Shown in pieces: positions 1 through 9,139 of a DNA stretch of 64,000 nucleotides. Source of the DNA: Phytophthora sp. 'mugwort'. Lineage: Eukaryota > Oomycota > Peronosporomycetes > Peronosporales > Peronosporaceae. Under the pieces are notes generated by a model. It was not told the DNA's origin and ran no database searches. It saw nothing but the letters and a program-made list of their open reading frames with translations. How positions within the stretch are numbered: the stretch's first letter is position 1; each line of letters begins with the position of its first letter. Position numbers and translations under genes: made by a program. The DNA is taken from contig JAUCEF010000017.1 in NCBI GenBank assembly GCA_033558025.1, forward strand, positions 558,001-622,000. Direction: 5' to 3'.

Positions 1-2348
1 TGAGACGGGATTCTCTCAGTACCATCATCTCTATCATTATCAATCTGATCAACGTCGTCTGCATCCAGATCAACTAGACAGCAGACCCACGACTTGGTTG
101 AATCTTTTCCAATAAAGTTTTTCTCGATATCTTCCAAAGTACTTGAAGCTCCTGCCAATGGCTCAACGAAGAAACCTTTTTCCTCTTCGTGCTCAAGGGC
201 TTGAACTGGTCCATTCTTCGTACAGGTTACGAGCTTGATCCAAATACTAGCTCCTTCAGCTAGTATATGCTGGTCTCCAACTGCGACTTGACGTAGTCGT
301 AGTGCAAAGGCGTCGACTCGTTCTTCAGGCACGAAAGCGTGTTCAGTATCCACACCACGTCGTCTACCCCAATTGCCCCACTCATAGAGCCTTGACCCCT
401 TTGGGTCTGTGCTTAGAGCGACGGAATGGTTCCCTCCACATGCAATCTGAGTGATACACACGTCGCTCAGTGCCAGCACCGGCTCAGGCTGTGCTAAGAA
501 CGTGTAAGCCGAGCTGACCATGTGTCGGTCAGCGAGCGCAACTTGATAGAAGTCGTGGGTTTCGCCATGACCAAGCTGACCTTCAGACGCTTCTCCCCAT
601 GTGAAGACGTCTCCTGCTCGACTCAATGCCATACTGTAATACTCACCACAAGACACATACGCGACCGGGATCGGAGCTGCTTGTTGAGCTGCACAACCTT
701 CAAAGTAAAGGACTCGCGTGGGAGATGCCAAATAGTCGGCATCTTCGCCGCAGTGTTCGTCATAATATGACGCATAACGTATTCGACCGGACGTGCGTGC
801 AGCCAGCGTCTCTGCTAAGCCGTGACCCAATTGTCCATGATCATTGAAACCCCAGGAGGACACCATACCGTCTTGAGTGACCACAAGCGCGTGTCGTAAC
901 CCACACGCCACTTGAATGATCGGTACACGTAAATGAACCTGCAGTAGTCGTGGCGTCACTTGTGTAAGACAAACCTTGTCCTCTTGACCGACATGAAGCC
1001 GTGGCAGACAACGTCCCCAAGCGAATATCGAGCGACCGTCGTCCTGGACACCTAGCGCGAAGGTGGACGATACAGCTAACGTCATGAGCTTCACATTGAG
1101 CTTCACAAAGGCTTCAACGAGTCGAACGGGAGCTCCAATATGGACGTTCTTGTCCTTCTCCGTACCAATGCTGGGGCCAGAACCAGCCGCGAAGACGGCG
1201 CCATTCAGCGCAGCTCGCTCGATCTCAGCACGTGCTTCAAGCTCTCGAGCAGCGCGTCGATGCTTGAAAAACCCTTGCAATTGAACCGCCGACTTGTGTC
1301 GCTGTGTGACTCGATCTTGAGTGCGACGTTGAGCTTCAGCAAGGGAACAACGACGTCTCCAAGTCGATTGGATCAAGAGTGCGGCGCTAGTACGACGACG
1401 TTCTCCACGGCCTTCAAACGTCACGTAGCGACGTAATAAAGACTCGTACAAGTTCGTCTGCTGTGAATCAAGAGCACGAGACTTGAACGTGAGCGGGTTA
1501 CGCAGTTCCTCACCCGAGAAAAGCGCCAAGAAATGATACAACGCCGGTGTTGACACCACATACGCTCGAAACTCATCGCTCGACACGCTCTTGTGATTTG
1601 AGGGATCAGTGGTCGACCCTGTCGAACGCGTCCTCGTGATAATCTGCACACAATGAACCGCACTCTGTCGAGCAAACGCTGCTACTCGTAGCTCATGCGT
1701 CTGCCAGACTTGAGCGACACCTTGAGTTGCTCGACTCACGCCGTTCATGACGCACAGCAGGAGACGAGCAACGTCCGTCTCCTTTAAACGTTGAGTACAC
1801 GCAGACGTACTGGAAGACGCCGGGTCATGGAAGAGCTCAAACAACAGCGTCATCTTCTCCTTCAAGTCCCAGATCGCTCGAGAGATGACTATCATAGCAG
1901 CCAGGAACTCGAGGGCGTACAGTTGATCGCCACGTCCGTCCGTGAACGTGAGGAACACGTGCTCTAGATATTTCTCCATGATCGACGGTGGGTCTGTTGC
2001 TGTGACGTCCAGAGGTTCGTGTGGCTGGTTCCCACGCGGTGGCGGCATGACATCCGAGTAGATCTCTAGACGTGAAGCTTTAGAGTCTCTAAGACGTTTC
2101 TCGTCGACTTGAAGCCACTGTAGGAACTCAGTCAACGTCAATAGACCCGTTGCTCGTGCATTACTATGAAGATGACGAGATAGTCGACGAGTGTCTTGTG
2201 ATGTGAACCAATGAGCCAACGGTTCCAGTTGCGGCCACAGCGTTAAATCCTGCTTAGAGTAGTTCATGCCACAGCTCAATCCATGCCATAGGATCCTCGA
2301 TGTCGTGTCTTGACCCGCGCTCAGCACACGCGAAGTCGCCATCCCCAT
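1..2348 (-). CDS. RCC1-repeat protein with IQ motifs and an EF-hand-like region (partial, C-terminus off window)
   Basis: The minus strand is open from an ATG at 2348 (second in-frame ATG at 2342) to the left edge, about 780 codons. An in-frame TAA lies about 40 bases upstream, which fixes the first possible start. The N-terminal third has an EF-hand-like stretch (FTDGRGDQLYALEF, near residue 135). Two IQ-type motifs follow near residues 320-350 (LIQSTWRRRC, then VQLQGFFKHRRAARE). The rest is RCC1 repeats with the usual signature, for example ACGLRHALVVTQDGMVSSWG, SCGEYYSMALSRAGDVFTWG and ACGGNHSVALS. RCC1 repeats form beta-propellers that often act as exchange factors or docking surfaces; IQ motifs bind calmodulin. 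Calcium-linked regulation is inference. It is head-to-head with the LRR gene at 2422. No intron is needed in the visible part. The stop codon lies outside the window. Confidence 0.85.
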   Translation of the reverse strand, partial: MGMATSRVLSAGQDTTSRILWHGLSCGMNYSKQDLTLWPQLEPLAHWFTSQDTRRLSRHLHSNARATGLLTLTEFLQWLQVDEKRLRDSKASRLEIYSDVMPPPRGNQPHEPLDVTATDPPSIMEKYLEHVFLTFTDGRGDQLYALEFLAAMIVISRAIWDLKEKMTLLFELFHDPASSSTSACTQRLKETDVARLLLCVMNGVSRATQGVAQVWQTHELRVAAFARQSAVHCVQIITRTRSTGSTTDPSNHKSVSSDEFRAYVVSTPALYHFLALFSGEELRNPLTFKSRALDSQQTNLYESLLRRYVTFEGRGERRRTSAALLIQSTWRRRCSLAEAQRRTQDRVTQRHKSAVQLQGFFKHRRAARELEARAEIERAALNGAVFAAGSGPSIGTEKDKNVHIGAPVRLVEAFVKLNVKLMTLAVSSTFALGVQDDGRSIFAWGRCLPRLHVGQEDKVCLTQVTPRLLQVHLRVPIIQVACGLRHALVVTQDGMVSSWGFNDHGQLGHGLAETLAARTSGRIRYASYYDEHCGEDADYLASPTRVLYFEGCAAQQAAPIPVAYVSCGEYYSMALSRAGDVFTWGEASEGQLGHGETHDFYQVALADRHMVSSAYTFLAQPEPVLALSDVCITQIACGGNHSVALSTDPKGSRLYEWGNWGRRRGVDTEHAFVPEERVDAFALRLRQVAVGDQHILAEGASIWIKLVTCTKNGPVQALEHEEEKGFFVEPLAGASSTLEDIEKNFIGKDSTKSWVCCLVDLDADDVDQIDNDRDDGTERIPS

Positions 2349-2421
2349 GACAGCGACAGGATCTTGAAACGAACGACGTCTTGGTCTCCGATAAAATTAT
2401 CCGTTCTCCCAGACTGGAGCA
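2349..2421. promoter_or_regulatory. 73-bp head-to-head intergenic region
   Basis: Only 73 bases separate the first ATG of the RCC1 gene (-) from the first ATG of the LRR gene (+), so the promoter must be shared or must overlap one coding region. I see no clear oomycete initiator here; an AT-rich AAAATT stretch is the only visible element. Confidence 0.4.
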
Positions 2422-5400
2422 ATGGGCAAGCCCGACGCCGTGCCATTGACACGATCTCCAGCCGAACTCTCGGCGTTGAACTCGCTGCGAAGTCTGTCAG
2501 ATCTCGTCCGACGTCCTCAATCAAACGAGTGTGGGCGGAATCTCGTGATAACTTCAAGCGTCAGCGTGACAGCGCTCCGCTCTCTTTGTAGCTCCCAAGA
2601 ACAGCGACAATCAACTACAGACCACACTGAGCTTGGCTCATTAGAACGATGGCTCGCGCTCGCACAAGTGGCAGTAAAACTCGATGATGACGTCAAGAAC
2701 CTCAAGCAAGAGATTCATGTTCACGAACACAGACGAAATGTATTGAAAACCTCGAGCTCCAGAAAACTCCCGTCAGCTGAAGCGTGTGAACTGGGAGTCA
2801 AGCTCCAGTGTCTGCAAGAAATACTGGGAACTGGACGATTTCGAGCATATTGCCGAGATCTGTTCGTGTTGGTGCGGAATCTACGTCTACGGGTCGATCT
2901 GTACGGCATTCGAATGCTAGATTTGGAGCGACATTTGTGTCAAGAGCGCGTCGTGTCGATCGAGAAGCTGTTGCACGTCTTGAACGACGTTGGACGCTGT
3001 TTTCCAAGCTTTGAGGAGGCAAATCGACACGAATCCACGACGTTGAGACTGGAACCAGCGCCGTTAATTGAACACGAAGAGTATGCGCTGCTGTTCCAGC
3101 ACTGCAGTGAGCCTGGAAGCTCTGAAGCTGACGTCGTCACGGCGGATTTCATGGCGTTGCTACGTAGTCTCCCGCTAGAGAGGATGACGGTAGTGCGCTA
3201 CGTATTCGAGCAGCTCACGGATAGTCGAAGAGGAGAAGGCTACCGTCCTCCTCCAGACCATACGAGGACTCACCACCTTCAATCCGTGATCAAACTCCAA
3301 CGTCGTCACTGTTCTACTGAAGAGGTAGAAGCTGTTGAAGCTTGGCTCCAAGTTGTAGGCTCCAAAGCAGTCACACTTCAAGACGTGCTCCAGTTTCATC
3401 TCCCAATTAGCGATGCAAAAGTATCTGAAGACGCCGAGTTTGTACGTTTCGTGCAGCGAATGTGGGGTTTTAACCCGGTTGCAGTGAAAGATGGCGATCG
3501 TGGAGATGCCATCCAGTCTTTACTCGATAATTATCTCGCGAGGTGTAACCTGCTGGAGCTTATAACTCGTAAACGAGAAGTTATTGCAAGGATTCCTAGT
3601 GCTCAAGCGAGGATCCGATCAGCCAGCGCTCGACTGGAGTCTGAACTCCAGCAGCTTCGTGCGTTGCAAGCTCCAGCAACGCTGCGAAGATGGCTACAGT
3701 GTGATGAAAGCGTAAGCTCTCGTCTTGGACAGACACTGGAGCTACTGCGTGAGTTGACGCTATCAGGACAAGGACTGACGTCGATCCCAGTCTTTGTCGG
3801 AGTTCTGAGAGAGCTGCAAACCTTAGATCTTCGTGATAACCGGCTTGAGACCATCTTGTCGACACTAAGCGAGGTTAAAAACCTTCAGGTGCTTAATCTG
3901 TCGAATAATCTGCTACGAGATGCAAGTTTTGTCGGAGCTGACGAGCTATGGAAGCAACTGGAAGTGCTTATAAATGTTGATTTAAGTGGCAACCAATTGA
4001 CCTCATTACCTAGTGCGCTGGTGGCAATTCCAAAGCTTCAGACACTTGATCTCTCTCGAAATGCACTACGATTTATTCATGGAGAAGTTGTAACATGCTG
4101 GAAGGGAAAAAGTTGTTTAAGAACGTTGGATTTACATTGTAACGCACTCACTACATTACCTGAAGAGATTCGAGTACTATTTGAGTCATTACAGCGTCTT
4201 TTACTGCATGAAAACCACCTCACGAGTTTACCTCTTGCAATAGCTGAGCTTGTACGTCTCGAAGAGCTGTTATTATCACAGAATCAACTCACAGGTGACT
4301 CTATCGCTTCGTATCCAGTGACTGAAAGACATGTAGCCATCTCTCTAGCACAGAACCAATTACGGGTGTTTCCTTGTCTTGTAGCCGTCCAGATCGAAGG
4401 CAAAAGAGCTTCAAACACAGTTAACACGAGTGTTAAATGCGTCGATATGCGTGGAAATCGTCTGCGAAGCATCAGCGTGGATTGGACGCCAATAACGCTG
4501 GCGAATTGCCACTCGCTACATCTCCAGAAGAATGATTTACGTGAACTTCCTCACGGATTCTTCACAAAGTTCCCAGCGTTACGTGTATGTGAGTTGCAGA
4601 GCAATCAACTGCGCCTACTTCCAGTTGAGATCACACACTGTACACGACTGCAAATCCTCCACGTACACGACAATTGCTTGCAAGTTTTACCCAAAGAATT
4701 GGTGCGTTTGCCTTGTCTTGAAGTGTTGAATGCCGCAGAGAACGAACTCACTGAGATTCCGCTGGAATGGCATGAATTTGAGACTCAAAACGATGGAAAT
4801 CGAGTGCTCCAGTCGCTGCTACTGCGACGAAATCCACTACGTAACCAAATCTTGAGAACGATCGTGGATGGCAGCACCGATAGCTCGGTATCTGCCATTA
4901 AACGACGGCTACACTCTACACCGGATGATGCAGCATGTGAAACAGTCCTCAACAAGTTATTAGACGGTCTCCGTGATGCTTTAAGTGGCAAATACACTGA
5001 GCATCGGGTATCAACTCGTAAGGCCTGGATCGACAGTGACGAAGACGAAAGACCCGAGCAACAACCGAAGTGGCGGGGCGTGGCTCGAGACGTCAACAGG
5101 TACCTGGAGCAACGTCTCCGTGCCATAACACGACCGACTGCGTCACGGTCTTCTGCGTCATTAATTGTTGATGTGAAAAGCTTTGAACGCTTGATCCGGA
5201 CGTTGCCATTAACGTGTTCCAAACGGGAATTGGCTCAACTTGTAAGGCGTTTTCTAGTCTCGGAACGTGCTGAAGACCAAGAGACTGAAAGACGAGCTCG
5301 TCAGATCGATGGATTGGCATTTCTTCAAGCGATTGAGCAATTTGGTCGCTGGCGTTCGATCTCAATGCCGTCAAAGCGGTGCTTGAACTCGGTACTAAAG

Positions 5401-6195
5401 CCTACGATTGACTCTGCAGCGCCTATTATTCACTATCTCGTGGTGTTGCATCGACGTATGCAGCAACAGGTAGAAAAGCACGAAAAACGAGCTCAAAGTC
5501 CTCAATTGAAGCCGAAAGTGAAGGAAAAACACGTGAAAACGCCTCGACGTGACACTGAGAAGGATGTGAAGCGGACGCCACGTCCTGCAGTCAGCCACGG
5601 GGTCGAACAGTTCATGAAGCTTAGTAAAAGTCGAGTTGATGTGCTTGCCGATCGTCAGCGACAACGCATCCAGGTGCTTGAGCAGCAGCTTGTTGACCAG
5701 AAGCTGCTGCTGCTTGCTCATCAAAACGGTAGGAGAGAGGACCCCAGCGGCTCTGCAATCGCTTCAGCTGATCTCGAGACAGTCTCGGAGCGTGAAAGAC
5801 AGCGGACGATCGAGACTAATAGCGATGATGACACGATCGTCATCAGTGTGAAATGTCTGCAGCTGTGCGGAACAGACGAGAGCGAGGAGATCGGAGACCA
5901 GCATGTGCCGACGCGTAGGATGAAAGACCCGGCACGACTGGAGTTTGCCGTTCGACCAGATGAATCGGTGCTGCGTTTGAAACAACAGCTTGAAGCTCGA
6001 ACTGGAGTGCCGGTCGAGCACCAAATCCTTATCGCTAATAGCGTAGGTCATGGGGCACCTGCTGTTCGTCTACGCAACAACGGCAAACTCCGAGAATATT
6101 CCGAACAGCTTGGAGCTGCCGCAAGCAGATGCTCTCTGACATTGCTCATCGGACAGAGCCTGCCATTGTTTAGTGGACACTCGACCACATTATGA
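2422..6195 (+). CDS. Leucine-rich-repeat protein with C-terminal ubiquitin-like domain
   Basis: Single open frame of 1257 codons. The first 440 residues are helical and charged, with an EF-hand-like segment near residues 235-340 resembling the divergent RCC1 neighbour. Residues about 450-785 hold roughly twelve LRRs of the short cytoplasmic type (LQTLDLRDNRLETI, LQTLDLSRNALRFI, LQILHVHDNCLQVLPKEL). A further EF-hand-like stretch lies near 915-975. A lysine-rich linker and coiled coil (residues about 1020-1115) come next. The last 110 residues resemble a ubiquitin-like fold (LEFAVRPDESVLRLKQQLE, then VPVEHQILIA). There is no signal peptide or membrane segment, so it is probably intracellular. 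LRRs bind proteins and ubiquitin-like domains can recruit proteasome or ubiquitin factors; the exact function is unknown. The first ATG is used, but a later start within the first 60 codons is possible. Confidence 0.85.
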   Translation: MGKPDAVPLTRSPAELSALNSLRSLSDLVRRPQSNECGRNLVITSSVSVTALRSLCSSQEQRQSTTDHTELGSLERWLALAQVAVKLDDDVKNLKQEIHVHEHRRNVLKTSSSRKLPSAEACELGVKLQCLQEILGTGRFRAYCRDLFVLVRNLRLRVDLYGIRMLDLERHLCQERVVSIEKLLHVLNDVGRCFPSFEEANRHESTTLRLEPAPLIEHEEYALLFQHCSEPGSSEADVVTADFMALLRSLPLERMTVVRYVFEQLTDSRRGEGYRPPPDHTRTHHLQSVIKLQRRHCSTEEVEAVEAWLQVVGSKAVTLQDVLQFHLPISDAKVSEDAEFVRFVQRMWGFNPVAVKDGDRGDAIQSLLDNYLARCNLLELITRKREVIARIPSAQARIRSASARLESELQQLRALQAPATLRRWLQCDESVSSRLGQTLELLRELTLSGQGLTSIPVFVGVLRELQTLDLRDNRLETILSTLSEVKNLQVLNLSNNLLRDASFVGADELWKQLEVLINVDLSGNQLTSLPSALVAIPKLQTLDLSRNALRFIHGEVVTCWKGKSCLRTLDLHCNALTTLPEEIRVLFESLQRLLLHENHLTSLPLAIAELVRLEELLLSQNQLTGDSIASYPVTERHVAISLAQNQLRVFPCLVAVQIEGKRASNTVNTSVKCVDMRGNRLRSISVDWTPITLANCHSLHLQKNDLRELPHGFFTKFPALRVCELQSNQLRLLPVEITHCTRLQILHVHDNCLQVLPKELVRLPCLEVLNAAENELTEIPLEWHEFETQNDGNRVLQSLLLRRNPLRNQILRTIVDGSTDSSVSAIKRRLHSTPDDAACETVLNKLLDGLRDALSGKYTEHRVSTRKAWIDSDEDERPEQQPKWRGVARDVNRYLEQRLRAITRPTASRSSASLIVDVKSFERLIRTLPLTCSKRELAQLVRRFLVSERAEDQETERRARQIDGLAFLQAIEQFGRWRSISMPSKRCLNSVLKPTIDSAAPIIHYLVVLHRRMQQQVEKHEKRAQSPQLKPKVKEKHVKTPRRDTEKDVKRTPRPAVSHGVEQFMKLSKSRVDVLADRQRQRIQVLEQQLVDQKLLLLAHQNGRREDPSGSAIASADLETVSERERQRTIETNSDDDTIVISVKCLQLCGTDESEEIGDQHVPTRRMKDPARLEFAVRPDESVLRLKQQLEARTGVPVEHQILIANSVGHGAPAVRLRNNGKLREYSEQLGAAASRCSLTLLIGQSLPLFSGHSTTL

Positions 6196-6426
6196 TCTGC
6201 TTGGCCGTCCATGCCACACGACGCACGCTAAGTAAAACCTAGAGATACTGTGAAGCTGACGGTCACCAAGCGCTACGGGGACAAAAGACCCTCTCTAGAG
6301 TTTGGACAAGCGCGACTCGTTGTCCACATACCACTGCAGTCAGAGTCCTTCAAGGACGATTGTCGGGACGTTGCAGTACCGCGTCGTGATGGACGATAAG
6401 GTGCATAGTTTCGCGTGCTGTTGAGT
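6196..6426. other. Intergenic stretch, no gene recognised
   Basis: 3' side of the LRR gene. No coding region or recognisable element is visible. The transposon-associated repeats begin at 6427. Confidence 0.5.
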
Positions 6427-6476
6427 GTGTGTTGAAAGCACGTAGCGAGCTGCGGCTGGTACGGGTACAAATAGTG
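6427..6476 (+). repeat. 50-bp outer direct repeat, left copy (module B)
   Basis: Matches 8556-8605 in the same orientation with one mismatch over 50 bases. It abuts the inverted module at 6477-6567. Together with the right copy it brackets the MULE remnant. Confidence 0.85.
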
Positions 6477-6567
6477 GAGCTTTTCCCAGAATAAGTAGCG
6501 ATTTGCCTCAATCGTCTCAAAACAAGTCCGCTGTCCCAAAACGAGTAGTTGGGGTACACCACACTGG
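6477..6567 (-). repeat. About 90-bp inverted repeat, left copy (module A; candidate MULE TIR)
   Basis: The reverse complement matches 8466-8555 at roughly 88% identity with a few indels; a shared perfect core is GTGTACCCCAACTA. The two copies are inverted and flank the MULE coding remnant, as expected for long MULE terminal inverted repeats. Confidence 0.7.
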
Positions 6568-6919
6568 CACAGAGTTGGGATTTACGACATTCGTCGTTGC
6601 GGTCTTAGGACGGAAGAGATTCTAACACTATAAATGCAATGCCGGACTGCCGACACACAGCTCACAAGTAAACCCAGAGCACTCTTTATCAAGCCGTGAC
6701 AGTATTCTTGCTTTTGTAACTAACACTATACTTTCAGCTCTCAGCTCGCCTTCCTGATATCATGGAGTCGAGTCGCGCTTTCGTGGAGCTTGTCGGTGAA
6801 TACGGCACGTCCAAGTTGACAATGGGCATGCGCTTCAGATCCGGTACAAATGTCACCTACTTCATTAGGATTACACGTATAACACCAACACGCGCTGTCT
6901 AGTTAAAAGCAGTGGCACA
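6568..6919. other. Non-coding left interior of MULE remnant
   Basis: Between the left candidate TIR and the first recognisable transposase codons. A short open stretch begins at an ATG at 6762 and runs about 46 codons; nothing in it is recognisable. It probably represents the decayed N-terminal half of the transposase or non-coding filler. Confidence 0.35.
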
Positions 6920-7894
6920 ATGAAGAAGTACACTTGCAGTGACGCACCCGATGCAGATGGCGTTGAATGCCAGAATAGTGGATGCAATGGTGATGCAAAT
7001 AGAGTTGCCCTGTTGAATGCAACCGGGGTCTGGAGTGTTTTTTTCGGCAACGACGAATTAGAATTGGAATCCAGTGAGGATGAGTGTGAGTGCTGCAAAT
7101 TTGCTGCAACGCGTGCTGTCCCTATGTTTAAATTGCGTACAGCAAACTTCGTTGAAAACGATAACAACGCATTGATACAAAATGGTGTCTGCAAATCGGA
7201 TCCTTGTTGTACCTTTTATAAGCTCACAGTCGAAGCAATGAACAAGCTCTGCGAGCGTCGCAATACAGTCGATAAGTGGCGGAAATCACGCAGCAATCTT
7301 ACTCCGTCTGCGAAGAAGCTCTGGACAAAAGAGAAGGATCGCGTTGGTGAGTACCTGGTGGTGGTGGTGGTGGGTGGGGTGGGGGGGGGTAAATCAAACA
7401 AGTCGTACGTCTCTCACACTGGTGATACGACTCGCAGTAGAAAAGTGAATGTGGAGTTGCCGTCTTGCACTTGCGCAACTTTCGACCAAATGCGAATTGC
7501 ATGCCGCCACATTCTTGCTGCACTTCGCAATCGGGGGATGGAGAAGCAGTAAATCCGTGCGTTCCACCCTGCATATTTGGTCAAAACGTACGCTGCAACC
7601 TTTGGCGACAAGAGTATAGCTCTTCCAGGTCACGACGTACCTCCTGGATCGCCCAAAGTATGGCCATCGCCGTTCTACAAACTAGCGGGACGTCACGCGC
7701 CGGATTGCAAAAGCTCCGGAGAAACTGGTGCAAAGTCAACCTATGTTTGCAAAACCTGCCGAGAAAATGGACCAAATCGACGGACTTGTCGGCGTCATGC
7801 TAATGAATGCGATGAAGCAAATCCCGACCTCGTTTCTGCAGCTTCGAGTTTCCTTCCATTCATAATTAATCTGAATCAAACGCAACGGGGATAG
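6920..7894 (+). pseudogene. Mutator-like (MULE) transposase C-terminal remnant with SWIM zinc finger
   Basis: The frame from 6920 ends at a TAA at 7550-7552, but the same frame continues in clear homology (FHPAYLVKTYAATFGDKS) to 7894, so a single in-frame stop breaks it. Visible parts are a basic helical segment (VDKWRKSRSNLTPSAKKLW), a SWIM finger (CTCATFDQMRIACRHILAAL, C-x-C...C-x-H), and a C-terminal zinc-knuckle-like motif (CKTCRENGPNRRTC). MULE transposases normally carry the DDE core upstream of SWIM; that core is missing, so this copy is both truncated and stopped. A GT-rich run near 7355-7390 has widened the SWIM lead-in and may be slippage. Candidate TIRs lie at 6477-6567 and 8466-8555. 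Confidence 0.75.
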
Positions 7895-8465
7895 ATCCAG
7901 AGAGTCGATTGTCAGTGCGCTTCCTATTAGAATAAGAGGTTAGTTTGTTAGCACTGTATTCATGCATTATCGACACATATTACCCAAAAGGCACCATTTT
8001 CGCTGAGGTCGATAGTCTGCTAGTATTATAGTCGATGGCCTGGTAGTACGAGGTGACCCAAGGGAGAACATATCGGTTAGTATGCGGTGTGAAGAGCATT
8101 TCGAGTCAGTAACACACGTACATGCAGCCATTCGCCATGGCGACACGCGTGTGGCTCGCTTGTATATGTTACCGAATAGTGGTGGGTCCTTGCTGCTCTG
8201 CTCTTCCCGTCCACGGGGCATCTTGAAATCTCCTGTCCCGCGTGGCGTACGGCTGGCGCGTGCTTGACCCCTTTGTGTTGGCCAGCTAGACATGCGCCTT
8301 CGAACAAGTTAATCAGAGCGGTCAGACAGATTCAACGACAACAACAACAGTTAGATCAATAACAAGCCTTCTTACCTGACTCGAGTCTGAGGTATTCTTC
8401 CCCACAGCGACGTACGCCCCGAGGCGGCCGCTCGCTTCGCTTGGGCTGTGTGCCAGTGCTCGGTC
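7895..8465. other. Non-coding right interior of MULE remnant
   Basis: No gene recognised. The stretch lies between the end of the transposase remnant and the right candidate TIR. Confidence 0.4.
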
Positions 8466-8555
8466 CCAGTGTGGTGTACCCCAACTATTCGTTTTGGGAC
8501 AGCTACTTGTTTGAGACGATTGGGGCAAATTGCTACTCATTCTGGCAAAAAGCTC
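8466..8555 (+). repeat. About 90-bp inverted repeat, right copy (module A; candidate MULE TIR)
   Basis: Inverted partner of 6477-6567. It directly precedes module B at 8556-8605. Confidence 0.7.
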
Positions 8556-8605
8556 GTGTGTTGAAAGCACGTAGCGAGCTGTGGCTGGTACGGGTACAAA
8601 TAGTG
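8556..8605 (+). repeat. 50-bp outer direct repeat, right copy (module B)
   Basis: Same orientation as 6427-6476, 49 of 50 bases identical. For a perfectly symmetrical element this module should be inverted, but it is not. Confidence 0.85.
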
Positions 8606-9085
8606 ATTTTCATCCAGCACCTGTTGCATTGCACACGTCGCAGATGTCTGACTACCCTCACACATACAATTTTGTTTATTAACTTCTGACTACTTGTAGC
8701 CATAACCGTCGAAAGGGCATCAAGTCGGACAGTAGAAGAGCTATTGGGCGGTACAGCAACATAATAGCCCGACCCGCTTCCTTCGTTGTGTATGGCAAGC
8801 GGAGACATAGGCGACGACCACACGGTACATGCCAGCTATTCTACCGCCACTAACTCGGCCATGTGGGGCTCCCAACCTGACAAAGAACTGCCGAGGCACC
8901 TTTGTTTGCTCCGGATACTCCCAAGAGCTGGTCATCCGAGACGACAGCAGCAGTCCCACCTGACGACACAACGTCCACGACAACGCTCTCTTTCGCGTCC
9001 GCCCATAGACGACGTCCAAGCCACAGCTCACTTCCACTCTTGACTCCAATCGAGTATTTTTATCACTCTGATAGCGTTGTGTTGC
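8606..9085. other. Intergenic, no gene recognised
   Basis: Short chance open frames only. It contains the upstream region of the FYVE-GAF gene. Confidence 0.4.
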
Positions 9086-9097
9086 TTCACTCCGCCA
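9086..9097 (+). promoter_or_regulatory. Candidate initiator (TTCACTCCGCC) of the FYVE-GAF gene
   Basis: TTCACTCCGCC fits the oomycete initiator pattern YTCAYTYYNC. If it is the transcription start, the upstream in-frame ATG at 9077 is not transcribed, and the start at 9140 is the real one. Confidence 0.35.
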
Positions 9098-9139
9098 GCG
9101 TTCAGCTTGGAATTGACCATTAATCAGTCAACAGTACCA

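Noticed and set aside
9077..9139. Upstream start for the FYVE-GAF protein
   Set aside because: A candidate initiator lies at 9086, downstream of this ATG, and the added residues have no family character.
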